Source: Flavobacterium quisquiliarum (GTDB lineage Bacteria; Bacteroidota; Bacteroidia; Flavobacteriales; Flavobacteriaceae). Taken from it: a DNA stretch of 64,000 nt. A model generated the notes under the pieces. It was not told the DNA's origin. It worked only from the letters and a program-made list of their open reading frames with translations, and did not search any database. This document shows, one piece after another, positions 15,611-24,438 of this stretch. The DNA is taken from positions 179,426 to 243,425 of the forward strand of contig NZ_WWEM01000038.1 of NCBI RefSeq assembly GCF_019308285.1, given 5' to 3'. The translations under genes were made by a program, and so were the position numbers. Every line of letters starts with the position of its first letter. The stretch's first letter is position 1.

Positions 15611-16567
15611 ATGAAACCAAAAACAATCTTATTTGCTTTTTTAATCTTTTGTATGGGATATAACGGATTCTCTCAACAAAACGCAGAAATCAAAAAGACA
15701 AACGACAGCACTATTGTAAGCTCAGATGGAGTGCCATTATTTCTAAAAGTTTCAAGAAAAGGAGAAGTTTGTATTTTTGTACATGGTGGTCCTGGAGCAT
15801 GGAGCAAATCTTTTGAGGAGCTTGGCGGCAATGTTCTCGAAGATAAATTAAAAATGTGTTACTATGATCAAAGAGGATGCGGACGATCTCAATCCTCAAA
15901 AAATAATAATTATAGTCTCGATCGCATGATTGATGATATTGAAGATATTCGTTTGTATCTTAATGTTCCCAAAGTTTTTGTGATGGGACATTCCTTTGGC
16001 GGTATCTTGGCAACTAAATATGCAGAAAAGTATCCGGAACATGTAAAAGGCTTAATACTTCTGAATGCTACTCTGGATATTAATTATTCTTTACGCAATC
16101 AAATTTCTTTTATCAGCAAAACAATTGACGAAGACATTCCTTTTCAAAACAGTGATTCTGTAATAGATACTTTTTTTGAAGCTAAAAAGCGTCTCAGTAA
16201 AACAGACCTGAATTATAAAATACTGTCTGACAATAAAACAAACGTTGAAAAACTGGACAAGCTTGATAACAGCCAAAAAAGAAACTCTGCTTTTGCACAA
16301 CATGCTTTAATTAGTCCTGTTTATTTTAGTGATTTTACAAAAGAAACCGCTCTCATTAAAGTTCCAACACTTATCATAACCGGCACAAAAGACAACAATA
16401 TTGGTCCAGAGCATTATAAATCATTCCTCTTTCCAAATCAGGAAGTAAAAATAATTGATGGTGGACATATTTTGTATTTTGAAAAAAACAAAGAGTTTAA
16501 AAATACTGTTCAAGCATTTGTTAAGAAAATAGAGTTAAAAGATAAAAGAAACAAGAAGAAAAACTAA
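15611..16567 (+). CDS. exported alpha/beta hydrolase, proline iminopeptidase-like
   Basis: This 318-residue alpha/beta hydrolase has a signal peptide (residues 1-21, ending GFSQ) and is therefore predicted to be exported. The oxyanion-hole motif HGGPG is at residues 58-62, and DQRGCGRS (86-93) is the hallmark of the prolyl aminopeptidase subgroup. The nucleophile S128 lies in GHSFGG, a late TGTKDNNIGP block supplies the acid, and GGHILYF supplies the catalytic histidine. The fold and triad are secure, but the substrate (N-terminal proline peptides or another ester or amide) cannot be fixed from sequence. The C-terminus is very basic (KDKRNKKKN). It stands alone. Confidence 0.85.
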   Translation: MKPKTILFAFLIFCMGYNGFSQQNAEIKKTNDSTIVSSDGVPLFLKVSRKGEVCIFVHGGPGAWSKSFEELGGNVLEDKLKMCYYDQRGCGRSQSSKNNNYSLDRMIDDIEDIRLYLNVPKVFVMGHSFGGILATKYAEKYPEHVKGLILLNATLDINYSLRNQISFISKTIDEDIPFQNSDSVIDTFFEAKKRLSKTDLNYKILSDNKTNVEKLDKLDNSQKRNSAFAQHALISPVYFSDFTKETALIKVPTLIITGTKDNNIGPEHYKSFLFPNQEVKIIDGGHILYFEKNKEFKNTVQAFVKKIELKDKRNKKKN

Positions 16568-16618
16568 ATCAAGTCTGAACACTGAGACTGAGACTGAAAA
16601 CTAAATCCTGAACACTTT

Positions 16619-17272
16619 TTACTTAATTCCTTCCCATTCTGCATAAAACTGCGCTAGAAAAGATTCCATAAAACGATGTCTTTCTGCAGCAATTTCTTTT
16701 CCTTTTTCGGTATTCATTTTATCTTTTAAGAGTAAAAGCTTTTCGTAGAAATGATTTATAGTTGGAGCATTATTCTTTTTGTACTCCTCTTTTGTCATAT
16801 TGGTTACTGGAGCAATTTCTGGATTGTACAACGCTCTGTTCTTAAATCCGCCGTAATTAAAAGCTCTTGCTACTCCAATTGCACCAATAGCATCCAATCG
16901 ATCAGCATCTTGTACAATATCCAATTCGACAGAAGAGAACTTTCTTTCGAAATTTCCACCTTTATAGGAGATATTTTCAATGATATTGACAACATGAGCA
17001 ATTATCTCCTCCGAAACATTTTCTGCTTCTAAAAACACTCTTGCTGTTTTTGGTCCAATAGTTTCGTCTCCGTTATGAAACTTACTATCGGCAATGTCGT
17101 GTAATAAAGCTCCTAATTGAACCACTGTAAGATCACATGCTGTATCTTTTGCAATCAGAAGAGCATTTTTGTATACACGTTCAATATGAAACCAATCGTG
17201 TCCGCCTTCAGCATCATTTAGTTTTTCTTTTACAAAAGCAATGGTTTTAATAATCAATTCTGAAGTACTCAT
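16619..17272 (-). CDS. HD-domain phosphohydrolase, 217 aa
   Basis: This is a metal-dependent phosphohydrolase of the HD superfamily, in the group of single-domain proteins resembling E. coli YedJ. The metal ligands are visible as HDWFH (H25-H29), LLHDIAD (H58, D59) and DADRLDAIGAIGVARAF in the second half. Length and motif spacing fit the family. The natural substrate is not known and cannot be inferred from context. It lies 158 bp downstream of the desaturase on the same strand; an AT-rich, repeat-containing gap separates them, so co-transcription is uncertain. Confidence 0.85.
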   Translation of the reverse strand: MSTSELIIKTIAFVKEKLNDAEGGHDWFHIERVYKNALLIAKDTACDLTVVQLGALLHDIADSKFHNGDETIGPKTARVFLEAENVSEEIIAHVVNIIENISYKGGNFERKFSSVELDIVQDADRLDAIGAIGVARAFNYGGFKNRALYNPEIAPVTNMTKEEYKKNNAPTINHFYEKLLLLKDKMNTEKGKEIAAERHRFMESFLAQFYAEWEGIK

Positions 17273-17389
17273 ACAGAAGTTTTTACAGTTTAAAAAAAAG
17301 TTGATTGTTAAAGATTATAAAACCTTCAACAATCAACAAATATATCATAAAGCAACAATGTTGCGTTTTAAGTTCCAAGTTCTAAAATC

Positions 17390-17425
17390 CCAAATTCTAA
17401 TCTAAAATCTAAGATCAGAAATCTA
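17390..17425. repeat. degenerate heptad repeat (AAATCTA family)
   Basis: A run of AAATCTA-like units with a few changes lies just past the 3' end of the desaturase gene. It is the same simple-sequence family as the hemB leader at 5523-5553. Confidence 0.6.
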
Positions 17426-17430
17426 AAATT

Positions 17431-18423
17431 TTAAAGTCTAGCAGGTTCTACCCATTTAAAGATGTGCGATTCTTTTGGAATCACAATTCTCTCAGAGATT
17501 TTAGCCATACGTGCAGGTAATTTCATTAAATAATCACGTGCTTTTTCTGCTTCATCAGTCAAATTAGAAATTTTATCAATCTCCCATTTGTTCATTAATT
17601 TCTGCATGATATCTACATAATCTGTTGCTGTATAAACACCAATACGCTGTGCAGAATCTGAAAACTGCTCAAAAGCAGTGCTGATTTTTTGTCCAGATTC
17701 TCTTAAAAAGTGAGCTGGCATAACGATTTTTTGCTTCATCATGTATTGAAAAGCCAACATCATTTCGCTAGGATCAACCTGGAAAATTCTGGTAACAAAT
17801 TCACTATATGCATGATGATGACGCATTTCGTCACCTGCAATCATTTTACACATTTTAGACAATTTATTATCTCCAAATTTCTTTGCAATCTGCGATACTC
17901 TATTGTGAGATACATAAGTGGCTAATTCCTGAAAACTAGTGTATACAAAGTTTTTGTACGGGTCAGTTCCAGTTCCAATATCAAAACCGTCGTTGATCAA
18001 ATGCTGTGTCGTCATTTCGATTTCACGCATGTTTACACGACCAGACAAATACAAGTATTTATTTAAAAGATCTCCGTGGCGGTTTTCTTCTCCGGTCCAT
18101 TGACGGATCCATTTAGACCAACCATTACCACCATTTTCTACCTGATCTACTCCTTCTACATCCATTAACCAAGACTCATATGTAGGCAAAGCTTCTTCGG
18201 TGATTGTATCACCCACAAGCGTAACCCAGAAATCGTATGGTAATTCTTTAGCAATTTCGCGTAATTCTTTTACCTCCTCAAAGAAATTTTCTCCTTCAGA
18301 ATTTGGTAAAAAATCCGACGGTTGCCAAATTTTTTCCACTGGAATTAAATACTGTTCAACGAAGCTATCCACGTTTTTTTCCAAAAACTGCATTACTTCT
18401 AATCTAATGTTTTTTATAGACAT
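17431..18423 (-). CDS. acyl-ACP (stearoyl-ACP type) desaturase
   Basis: This soluble diiron enzyme introduces a double bond into acyl-ACP. The 330-residue, ferritin-like helical protein carries both diiron motifs: EENRHG (E113, H116) and DEMRHH (E199, H202), with E166 in the SFQELATY helix as a bridging ligand. It resembles plant and actinobacterial stearoyl-ACP desaturases. It lies 44 bp after the plsC gene on the same strand, so desaturation and phosphatidic-acid synthesis genes are probably co-expressed from the plsC promoter. All ligands are intact. Confidence 0.92.
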   Translation of the reverse strand: MSIKNIRLEVMQFLEKNVDSFVEQYLIPVEKIWQPSDFLPNSEGENFFEEVKELREIAKELPYDFWVTLVGDTITEEALPTYESWLMDVEGVDQVENGGNGWSKWIRQWTGEENRHGDLLNKYLYLSGRVNMREIEMTTQHLINDGFDIGTGTDPYKNFVYTSFQELATYVSHNRVSQIAKKFGDNKLSKMCKMIAGDEMRHHHAYSEFVTRIFQVDPSEMMLAFQYMMKQKIVMPAHFLRESGQKISTAFEQFSDSAQRIGVYTATDYVDIMQKLMNKWEIDKISNLTDEAEKARDYLMKLPARMAKISERIVIPKESHIFKWVEPARL

Positions 18424-18467
18424 TACTTATTTTAAATTTGAGTTTACGTTGTAGCTCGGACTAAAAC

Positions 18468-19214
18468 CTAAACCTGTTTATACTCATTTATTCCTTCTTT
18501 AACTGCTTTCTCAGTAATTTCCATCAACTCTTCAAACTTATAGTCTTTTACAGCCAAAGCCTGGTGCGCCGTAAATGTCAAATGGTTTCCTAAACCAACT
18601 GGAAACATTCCATACTTTACTATTTTCCAGGAATTATTAATACTTACTGGTACAACATACGCAGATGGTGCGTATTTGCATAAAATTTTTAAACCGCTTT
18701 GAGCGAATTCTTTTGGTTTACCCGTTTTGCTTCTTGTTCCTTCTGGAAAAATAACGGCAGATCTTGTGTGTTTTTCGATATATTCAGACAAGCCTTTGAT
18801 AACTGGTATCGCTTGTTTAGGGTCTTTACGGTCAATTAAGACAGATCCTCCGTGTTTCAGATTATAAGAAACACTCGGAATTCCGCTTCCTAATTCCTTC
18901 TTACTTACAAATTTACAATGAAAACGTCTAAAGTACCAAATCATTGCCACGATATCGTACATACTTTGATGATTTGCCACAAAAATAATCGGAGCACCTT
19001 TCGGAATTGTGTCTACACCTTTCACTGTATATCTTGTCCCTACTAAATTTGTACATTTTAGAAGACAGAAATTCAGATAATCTACACTTTTCTTGTGTGC
19101 CTGATATCCGAATAAATTTAAGCAAATCCACTGAATTGGGTGAAAAACAACCAAACATAAACCAAATAATAAATAATAAATTACCGATATTGGATAAGAA
19201 ATAATTTTTTCCAT
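18468..19214 (-). CDS. plsC: 1-acyl-sn-glycerol-3-phosphate acyltransferase (PlsC), copy 1
   Basis: PlsC acylates lysophosphatidic acid at position 2 to form phosphatidic acid. The 248-residue protein has one or two N-terminal membrane segments (about residues 8-35) and the acyltransferase motifs NHQSMYD (H82, D87), SVLIDRKDP, and FPEGTRSKTG. It leads a likely operon with the acyl-ACP desaturase 44 bp downstream. A strong promoter box (TACTTTTG at 19233-19240) lies 18 bp ahead of the ATG. A second PlsC-like gene occurs at 61.6 kb. The specific function is inferred from the motifs. Confidence 0.9.
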   Translation of the reverse strand: MEKIISYPISVIYYLLFGLCLVVFHPIQWICLNLFGYQAHKKSVDYLNFCLLKCTNLVGTRYTVKGVDTIPKGAPIIFVANHQSMYDIVAMIWYFRRFHCKFVSKKELGSGIPSVSYNLKHGGSVLIDRKDPKQAIPVIKGLSEYIEKHTRSAVIFPEGTRSKTGKPKEFAQSGLKILCKYAPSAYVVPVSINNSWKIVKYGMFPVGLGNHLTFTAHQALAVKDYKFEELMEITEKAVKEGINEYKQV

Positions 19215-19232
19215 GCTTCAAAAATTAATGCG

Positions 19233-19240
19233 CAAAAGTA
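19233..19240 (-). promoter_or_regulatory. plsC promoter -7 element (TACTTTTG)
   Basis: TACTTTTGCGC on the minus strand lies 18 bp from the plsC start. It is divergent from the rnpA promoter about 60 bp away. Confidence 0.65.
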
Positions 19241-19300
19241 GTAAATATATTTTTAGACTTATTAAAATTGAAAACAATAACCGATTTTCTGGTTTAATTG

Positions 19301-19308
19301 TACCTTTG
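19301..19308 (+). promoter_or_regulatory. rnpA promoter -7 element (TACCTTTG)
   Basis: TACCTTTGTCGC is a close match to the Flavobacterium -7 box, 31 bp ahead of the rnpA ATG. The -33 region is not clear. Confidence 0.65.
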
Positions 19309-19339
19309 TCGCAGAATTTGCAAATCTTTTCTGAATTAA

Positions 19340-19744
19340 ATGAACTTCAAATACCCTAAAAACGAGCGTTTAAAAAGCAAAACCACTATTGGATTACTGT
19401 TTTCTGAAGGAAAATCGGTTTCCAAATACCCGCTTCGTTTGGTTTACCGTCAAGCGGAAGAAAATTCAGAAGAACAGACTAAAATTGGTGTTTCGGTTTC
19501 CAAGAAATATTTCAAGAAAGCTGTTGACCGCAATTATTTCAAAAGAGTTTTAAGAGAAACCTATCGTTTGAACAAACATTTGCTTTTGGATAATCTAAAT
19601 GAAAAATATTCGATTATGCTTTTTTATCAGACCAAAGACCGATTATCTTACGATGAAATCAACACCAAAACGATTCAGTTATTTGAGAAGTTTACTGCTC
19701 AGATAAACAAAACACAGGATTCTGAACAGAAAACCGAATCGTAA
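19340..19744 (+). CDS. rnpA: ribonuclease P protein component
   Basis: This is the protein subunit of RNase P, which assists the catalytic RNA in trimming tRNA 5' ends. The 134-residue protein is basic and carries the conserved RNA-binding stretch KKAVDRNYFKRVLRETYR (about residues 59-76), a Flavobacteriia variant of the RNR motif, after the IGVSVSKKYF strand. As is usual in this group, it is not next to rpmH and oriC. It is followed by a DUF4349 lipoprotein and a CtpA-type protease on the same strand (70-bp then 2-bp gaps), a grouping I would expect to be co-transcribed. Confidence 0.9.
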   Translation: MNFKYPKNERLKSKTTIGLLFSEGKSVSKYPLRLVYRQAEENSEEQTKIGVSVSKKYFKKAVDRNYFKRVLRETYRLNKHLLLDNLNEKYSIMLFYQTKDRLSYDEINTKTIQLFEKFTAQINKTQDSEQKTES

Positions 19745-19814
19745 ATCCCAAAACGTAAGATTAATAATCAAATTAGACAAAAAAATCGTAGTTTTAGCTC
19801 TAAATTGAAATTTT

Positions 19815-20657
19815 ATGCGTCGACTTTTCTTTTTATTGGTTTTGGTTTTAATTCTTTTAGGTTGTAGTAAATCTTCGGCTTCAGCAGAAGAAAATTATGC
19901 TATCGCAACAGTCCAGCTTCCTCCAAAAAGCAGTTCGGATTCTTATGAAAAAAGTGCAGATCCAAAAGCTCCGCCAGTTCCAAAAGAGAAAGAACAAATC
20001 GAGCAAAAAATCATAAAAGAAGCGACTTTAAAATTCGAAACTGATAATTTAGAAAATTCATTCAGTCAAATTCAAAAAGCCGTTTCGAATAGTAAAGCAA
20101 GAATTATAAACGATTCTGAAGGAAAAGATTTTGCCACACTTTTTAGAAATCTTACTATAAAAGTACCAAGCCAGAATTTTGACCGTTTTATAAATGATGT
20201 CTCCAAAGGTGTTTCTTATTTTGAGGTTAAAAATATTTCTGCTCAAGATGTTACAGAACAATTTATTGATCTGACTTCAAGGCTAAAGACCAAGAAAAAA
20301 CTAGAAGAACGTTATCTTGAAATTTTAAAGAAAGCAAACAAAGTCAGCGAAATTTTAGAAATTGAAGAACAGATTTCAACCATTCGTGAAGAAATTGAAG
20401 CCAAGGAAGGTCAGCTGAAATATTTAGAAAGCCGTGTTTCTGAAAGCACGATCACCATAGAATTTTATAAAACAATTGCCGAAAAAGAAGGCGTTAAAAT
20501 ATCATACGGTTCCAAAATTTGGAACGCAGTTAAATCAGGATTCTATACTTTATCCGATTTATTGCTTTCTTTATTAAGTGCCTGGCCGTTTGTAATTTTA
20601 ATTGTAGTATTTGCCTATTTTATTAGAAGAAGATTAAAAAGAAGAAAAAAAGAATAA
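19815..20657 (+). CDS. DUF4349 family lipoprotein
   Basis: This membrane lipoprotein of unknown role has 280 residues. The lipobox LLGC puts the lipidated cysteine at residue 17. A low-complexity linker follows, then the DUF4349 core with a FRNLTIKVPSQNFDRFINDV strand-helix region and a long coiled coil (about residues 150-215, LTSRLKTKKKLEERYLEILK onward). A C-terminal membrane helix (about residues 247-268) is followed by RRRLKRRKKE. Being anchored at both ends, it may span or brace a membrane. It ends 2 bp before the CtpA-type protease and could be its partner or substrate. Confidence 0.8.
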   Translation: MRRLFFLLVLVLILLGCSKSSASAEENYAIATVQLPPKSSSDSYEKSADPKAPPVPKEKEQIEQKIIKEATLKFETDNLENSFSQIQKAVSNSKARIINDSEGKDFATLFRNLTIKVPSQNFDRFINDVSKGVSYFEVKNISAQDVTEQFIDLTSRLKTKKKLEERYLEILKKANKVSEILEIEEQISTIREEIEAKEGQLKYLESRVSESTITIEFYKTIAEKEGVKISYGSKIWNAVKSGFYTLSDLLLSLLSAWPFVILIVVFAYFIRRRLKRRKKE

Positions 20658-20659
20658 TC

Positions 20660-22297
20660 ATGTATCCGTATTTCAAAAAGAAATTTATTATACCAGTCGC
20701 TGCGGCGGGAATGTTGTTTGTGGGAACCAGTTTTAAAGAAGATTTCTTTGAAATTGCCAAACAGATTGAGATTTTCACAACCTTATTCAAGGCCGTAAAT
20801 ACGAATTATGTAGACGATACCAATCCAGGGGATTTGATGGATAAAGCCATTAAAAGCATGCTGGCAAGTCTTGATCCGTACACGGTTTATTTTAACGAAC
20901 AGGATGTTGTCAACTTCAAAATCAATAATACAGGAGAATACACAGGAATCGGTGCTTTGATTTCCAGAAAAAAAGACCGTTTGGTTGTTCGCGAACCTTA
21001 CAAAAATTATCCTGCTGACAAAGCCGGATTAAAAGCGGGCGACGAAATTATCCAGATTGGCGATGTTTTGATTGCCGATTTTAAAGACGATGCTTCTCAA
21101 TTATTAAAAGGAACAAAAAACACTAAAATCAATATCAAATACCTGCGTCAGGGAAAACCTAATACTACTGTTTTAGTTTTGGATGAAGTCGATATTAAAT
21201 CGGTTCCTTTTTACGGAAAAATTGATGATAAAACCGGATATATAGTTTTGGCACATTTTAGCAGAAAAGCTTCAAACGAAGTAAAAGAAGCTTTAGAGAA
21301 ATTAAAAGCAGACGGCGCAACACAAATCGTTTTAGATTTAAGAGGAAACCCTGGAGGATTACTAAACGAAGCCATTGATATCTGTAATTTATTTGTTCCA
21401 AAGAATGAAGTTATTGTAACGACAAAATCCCGAATCGAAAAACACAACAACACTTATAAAACACAAAAAGAACCAGTCGACACTCAAATTCCGTTAGCGA
21501 TTTTAGTAAACGGAAGAAGTGCTTCGGCATCTGAAATTGTTTCCGGTGCTTTACAGGATTTGGATCGCGCCGTGGTTTTAGGCAGCAGAAGTTTCGGAAA
21601 AGGTTTGGTACAACGTTCTGTTGATCTGACTTATGGAACGCAATTAAAAGTGACTATTTCGAGATATTATACGCCTTCGGGCAGATGTATTCAAGCTTTG
21701 GATTATGCACATAAAGACAAAAACGGAGTTGCAACAAAAACGGATGCTAAAAACTTTAACGCTTTTAAAACTCGAAAAGGAAGAACGGTTTATGACGGTG
21801 GCGGCGTTTTACCAGATATCGAATTGGAAGAAACTAAAACTAGTGCAATCGCAACAGCTTTGATTAAAAATGATGGCGTTTTTGATTATGCAACAACGTA
21901 TTATTATAAAAACCCAAATCTTGGAGATAAAATTCCAACCATCACAGATACAGATTATGCTGCTTTCAAGCAATATTTGAAAACCAACAAAATCACATTT
22001 GATACAGAAACCGAAGTGGCTTTGAAAAATACATTAGCCGCAGCAAAAAATGAAAAAATTGACGAAACTATTGCTCCCGAATATCAGCAATTATTAGCGG
22101 CTTTAGAAAAAAGCGAAACGACTTTATTGGATAAAAACCAAAAAGAAATCAAAAACATGATTCAGGAAGAACTAATTAAGAGATACCAATATCAGGAAGG
22201 TTTGTATCAGTTTTACATCAAAAACAATTCAGAAATTAAAAGAGCTGTAAGTGTATTAAATAACCAGACAGAATATAAAACGATTTTAAAAATGTAG
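20660..22297 (+). CDS. C-terminal processing peptidase (S41 family, CtpA/Prc-like)
   Basis: This periplasmic serine protease trims or degrades proteins from their C-terminus. The 545-residue protein has an N-terminal signal or anchor (residues 9-24), a PDZ domain (about residues 90-180, with the GIGALISRKKDRLVV and KAGLKAGDEI blocks) that binds substrate tails, and the S41 core. The catalytic serine S289 lies in NGRSASASEI and the general-base lysine K314 in SFGKGLVQ, with the expected 25-residue spacing. The C-terminal about 130 residues form an extra helical extension. It is the last gene of the rnpA-DUF4349-ctpA group. Confidence 0.93.
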   Translation: MYPYFKKKFIIPVAAAGMLFVGTSFKEDFFEIAKQIEIFTTLFKAVNTNYVDDTNPGDLMDKAIKSMLASLDPYTVYFNEQDVVNFKINNTGEYTGIGALISRKKDRLVVREPYKNYPADKAGLKAGDEIIQIGDVLIADFKDDASQLLKGTKNTKINIKYLRQGKPNTTVLVLDEVDIKSVPFYGKIDDKTGYIVLAHFSRKASNEVKEALEKLKADGATQIVLDLRGNPGGLLNEAIDICNLFVPKNEVIVTTKSRIEKHNNTYKTQKEPVDTQIPLAILVNGRSASASEIVSGALQDLDRAVVLGSRSFGKGLVQRSVDLTYGTQLKVTISRYYTPSGRCIQALDYAHKDKNGVATKTDAKNFNAFKTRKGRTVYDGGGVLPDIELEETKTSAIATALIKNDGVFDYATTYYYKNPNLGDKIPTITDTDYAAFKQYLKTNKITFDTETEVALKNTLAAAKNEKIDETIAPEYQQLLAALEKSETTLLDKNQKEIKNMIQEELIKRYQYQEGLYQFYIKNNSEIKRAVSVLNNQTEYKTILKM

Positions 22298-22646
22298 AGA
22301 ATGGTTGCCGCGAAGGCACTAAGACGCAAAGGGTATTCTTTCTCATTTTAGGATTAATTAAACTTTGCGACTAATGCCTTCGCGACAAAAGCAATAAAAA
22401 AGCCACTAAGAAATACTTTCCAAGCGGCTTTCAAAAAACAATGGTTTTGGTATAGTTAGCTTATGTTAAAAAAAATTATAGCTTTTACTAAAATAATCTA
22501 ACATCAAAAATACCAACCTATTAGTTTTAATACATCCAATAAAAGTTATTAAAATATCAGATTAGGGTAAATTTTTTCAATGTGATGTTTTTCTCTTTTA
22601 TATTTTATATGATTTCAAAAAATAAAAGAATATTCTGCTTATTTTT
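22298..22646. repeat. intergenic repeat region (GCAAAG/GAAGGC family)
   Basis: This 349-bp gap has no gene. It contains an inverted pair of the dispersed sequence GCCGCGAAGGCACTAAGACG (left arm 22304-22331, right arm 22362-22385), followed by AT-rich filler. The same motif family recurs at 23.1-23.3, 24.1-24.4 and 62.4 kb. The arms could form an RNA hairpin after the ctpA stop and may serve as its terminator. Confidence 0.75.
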
Positions 22647-23096
22647 TTAGCATAGCTCCCGTATCATCTCAATGTGCGGAATATCATCTTCTAAATACAT
22701 TTCGCTTGTCTGTACAAAACCGTGGCTTTCGTAAAACTTCTTTAGATATAATTGTGCTCCAATCGTTATTTTGTCTTTTCCAAAGTTGGATTTAATACCT
22801 GCAATAGCTTCTCGCATTAATTCGTGTCCCCATTTTCTGTCTCTGTAATTGGCATCAACAACTACCCTTCCGATTGAAGCATTATCAAATGAAATACCAG
22901 CATCGAATAAACGGGAATAGGCCACAATTTTGCCTTCATATTCTCCAATTAAATGTAAAGCTTTCTTGTCTTTGCCGTCAAGATCCAAATAAACGCAGTT
23001 TTGCTCTACTACAAAGATTTCACTTCGCAATCTGAGCACATCGTATAGTTCGTTTACATTTAATGCCTCAAAAGGCTTTATTTTCCATTTTAACAT
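22647..23096 (-). CDS. GNAT family N-acetyltransferase (ElaA-like)
   Basis: This 149-residue acetyltransferase of the GNAT superfamily resembles ElaA. Hallmarks are LYDVLRLRSEIFVVEQNC with YLDLDGKD near the N-terminus, a beta strand IGRVVVDANYRDRKWGHELM with the pyrophosphate-binding turn (R/Q-x-x-G-x-G/A, here degenerate as RDRKWGHE), and the final YESHGFVQTSEMYLEDDIPH block shared by ElaA proteins. The acceptor is unknown. It is flanked on both sides by intergenic repeats and has no operon partner. Confidence 0.85.
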   Translation of the reverse strand: MLKWKIKPFEALNVNELYDVLRLRSEIFVVEQNCVYLDLDGKDKKALHLIGEYEGKIVAYSRLFDAGISFDNASIGRVVVDANYRDRKWGHELMREAIAGIKSNFGKDKITIGAQLYLKKFYESHGFVQTSEMYLEDDIPHIEMIRELC

Positions 23097-23110
23097 TTCG
23101 CTGTTTTTTT

Positions 23111-23337
23111 GCCACGAAGGCGCTAAGGCACAAAGTTATTCTTAAGATTGCGTTTGAATCTTGCAAAATCACAAAGTCGCTAAGTTTTTTTCTACTAAGG
23201 CACAAATCTGCCACAAAGGCACTAAGACGCAAAGTTAAGTTTTATTTTCAACTGAAAATATAAAAGGCGCTAAGACACAAATACAAGTTTCGTTAAGAAC
23301 TGAAACAAAACCTTTATGCCTTAGCGCCTTTGTGGCT
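23111..23337. repeat. cluster of GCCACGAAGGC-type intergenic repeats
   Basis: Several copies of the dispersed motif are packed between the GNAT start and the DUF1579 stop: forward copies at 23111-23135 and 23210-23234, a partial at 23264-23280, and an inverted copy at 23317-23337 that pairs with the first. It is non-coding. Confidence 0.75.
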
Positions 23338-23345
23338 GAAAAAAA

Positions 23346-23990
23346 TTACTTCTTCTTCATTAGAATTTCCATGCTTTTATATTCTGTACCATTTTTTGTA
23401 TCGTACATTTCCATTTTTCGTGTTTTTGGATCTACAATGGTATAAACTTCCCGGTAAGATGATTTTTTTGCGGTGGCTGGATCTACAAATTCTCCTTTGA
23501 ATTCGACACTTTTTGTACTTTCGTCATATTTACCAATTCCAACCATCATTCCGGTTCCCATGTTATCAATAAAAATAGAGGTGTATTCTTTACTTGCATT
23601 ATTGAAAGCCAATGTACTTTTACCTTCAAACGGAGCGCCCATTATTTTTCCGACATAATTTGCTTCTTGATAACGTCCGCCTAAAATCATTTTGATGGTC
23701 GCCACTGAGGATGCTTTTTCGGGTTTTCCATTTGGTTCATACCAAAAGGTCATTTCACAATTCCATGTTCCTACTTCATCAGCCATTAATTTATGAGGTT
23801 CGCCCGGAGTTGCAAAATCTTGCCATGCTTTGGCTACTGCTGCAGAGTCTGCTGGTTTTTCGACTACTGACTCTTCTGTTTTAATGCTGTCTGAAACTTT
23901 TGGTTCGGTTACTGTTTCGGTTTTTACTTCTTTTTTACAAGAAATAAAACACATTACAAACAATACTACTGTTGCGGTTAATTTTTTCAT
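23346..23990 (-). CDS. DUF1579 family lipoprotein
   Basis: This lipoprotein of the DUF1579 family (214 residues) has no known function. Its signal ends in FISC, with a lipobox cysteine at residue 18. An acidic Lys/Glu/Val linker precedes the domain at about residue 70. The domain has the family layout of alternating beta strands: GTWNCEMTFWYEPNGKP, ATIKMILGGRYQEANYVGKI, FEGKSTLAFNNASKEYTSIF and later strands ending EYKSMEILMKKK. It has its own promoter box (TACTTTTG at 24021-24028) and stands alone among repeats. Confidence 0.8.
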   Translation of the reverse strand: MKKLTATVVLFVMCFISCKKEVKTETVTEPKVSDSIKTEESVVEKPADSAAVAKAWQDFATPGEPHKLMADEVGTWNCEMTFWYEPNGKPEKASSVATIKMILGGRYQEANYVGKIMGAPFEGKSTLAFNNASKEYTSIFIDNMGTGMMVGIGKYDESTKSVEFKGEFVDPATAKKSSYREVYTIVDPKTRKMEMYDTKNGTEYKSMEILMKKK

Positions 23991-24020
23991 AACTATTTGT
24001 TTTTATGTTTGTTACAAAAA

Positions 24021-24028
24021 CAAAAGTA
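24021..24028 (-). promoter_or_regulatory. promoter -7 element (TACTTTTG) of the DUF1579 gene
   Basis: TACTTTTG on the minus strand lies 30 bp ahead of the start codon. Confidence 0.55.
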
Positions 24029-24097
24029 AGAAATATATTAAAATGTTTTGTTTTTGGTTTCAGCTTTGATGTTTTACGTTTATGCGAATGTTTGTTT

Positions 24098-24400
24098 AAC
24101 CGCAAAGAGCGCTAGGGTTTTACGCAAAGCACGCTAAGTTATTTGTCATTATATAAAAGTAAAGTTCGCAAAGTTTTTTAAGCTTTGCGAACTTTGTGTA
24201 TATCTTAGCTCCCGATAGCTATCGGGATTGCGGTTAAAATTAATCGCAAAGAGCGCGGTGGTTTTTCACACAGATTAAAGGGATTTTCTCTTTTTGCTTT
24301 TGCCACAAATTACACAAATTAGCACAAATTTTTTTTATAATTTAAAACTATGAATTGGCGTAATTAGTGAAATTAGTGGTAAAAAATATCTTTGAGTTCT
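24098..24400. repeat. intergenic repeat region with GCAAAG motifs and a CCCGATAGCTATCGGG palindrome
   Basis: The 448-bp gap between DUF1579 and DUF4837 holds no gene. It contains several CGCAAAG(A/C)GCG(C/T)-type repeats and a strong hairpin AAAGTTCGCAAAG / CTTTGCGAACTTT at 24161-24195. A perfect 16-bp palindrome CCCGATAGCTATCGGG lies at 24211-24226, and a CACAAATTAGCACAAATT run near 24310. The hairpin and palindrome may act as terminators; the rest is dispersed repeat. Confidence 0.75.
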
Positions 24401-24438
24401 TTGCGTAAAACCTTGCGAACTTTACGGATAAGAAAAAA

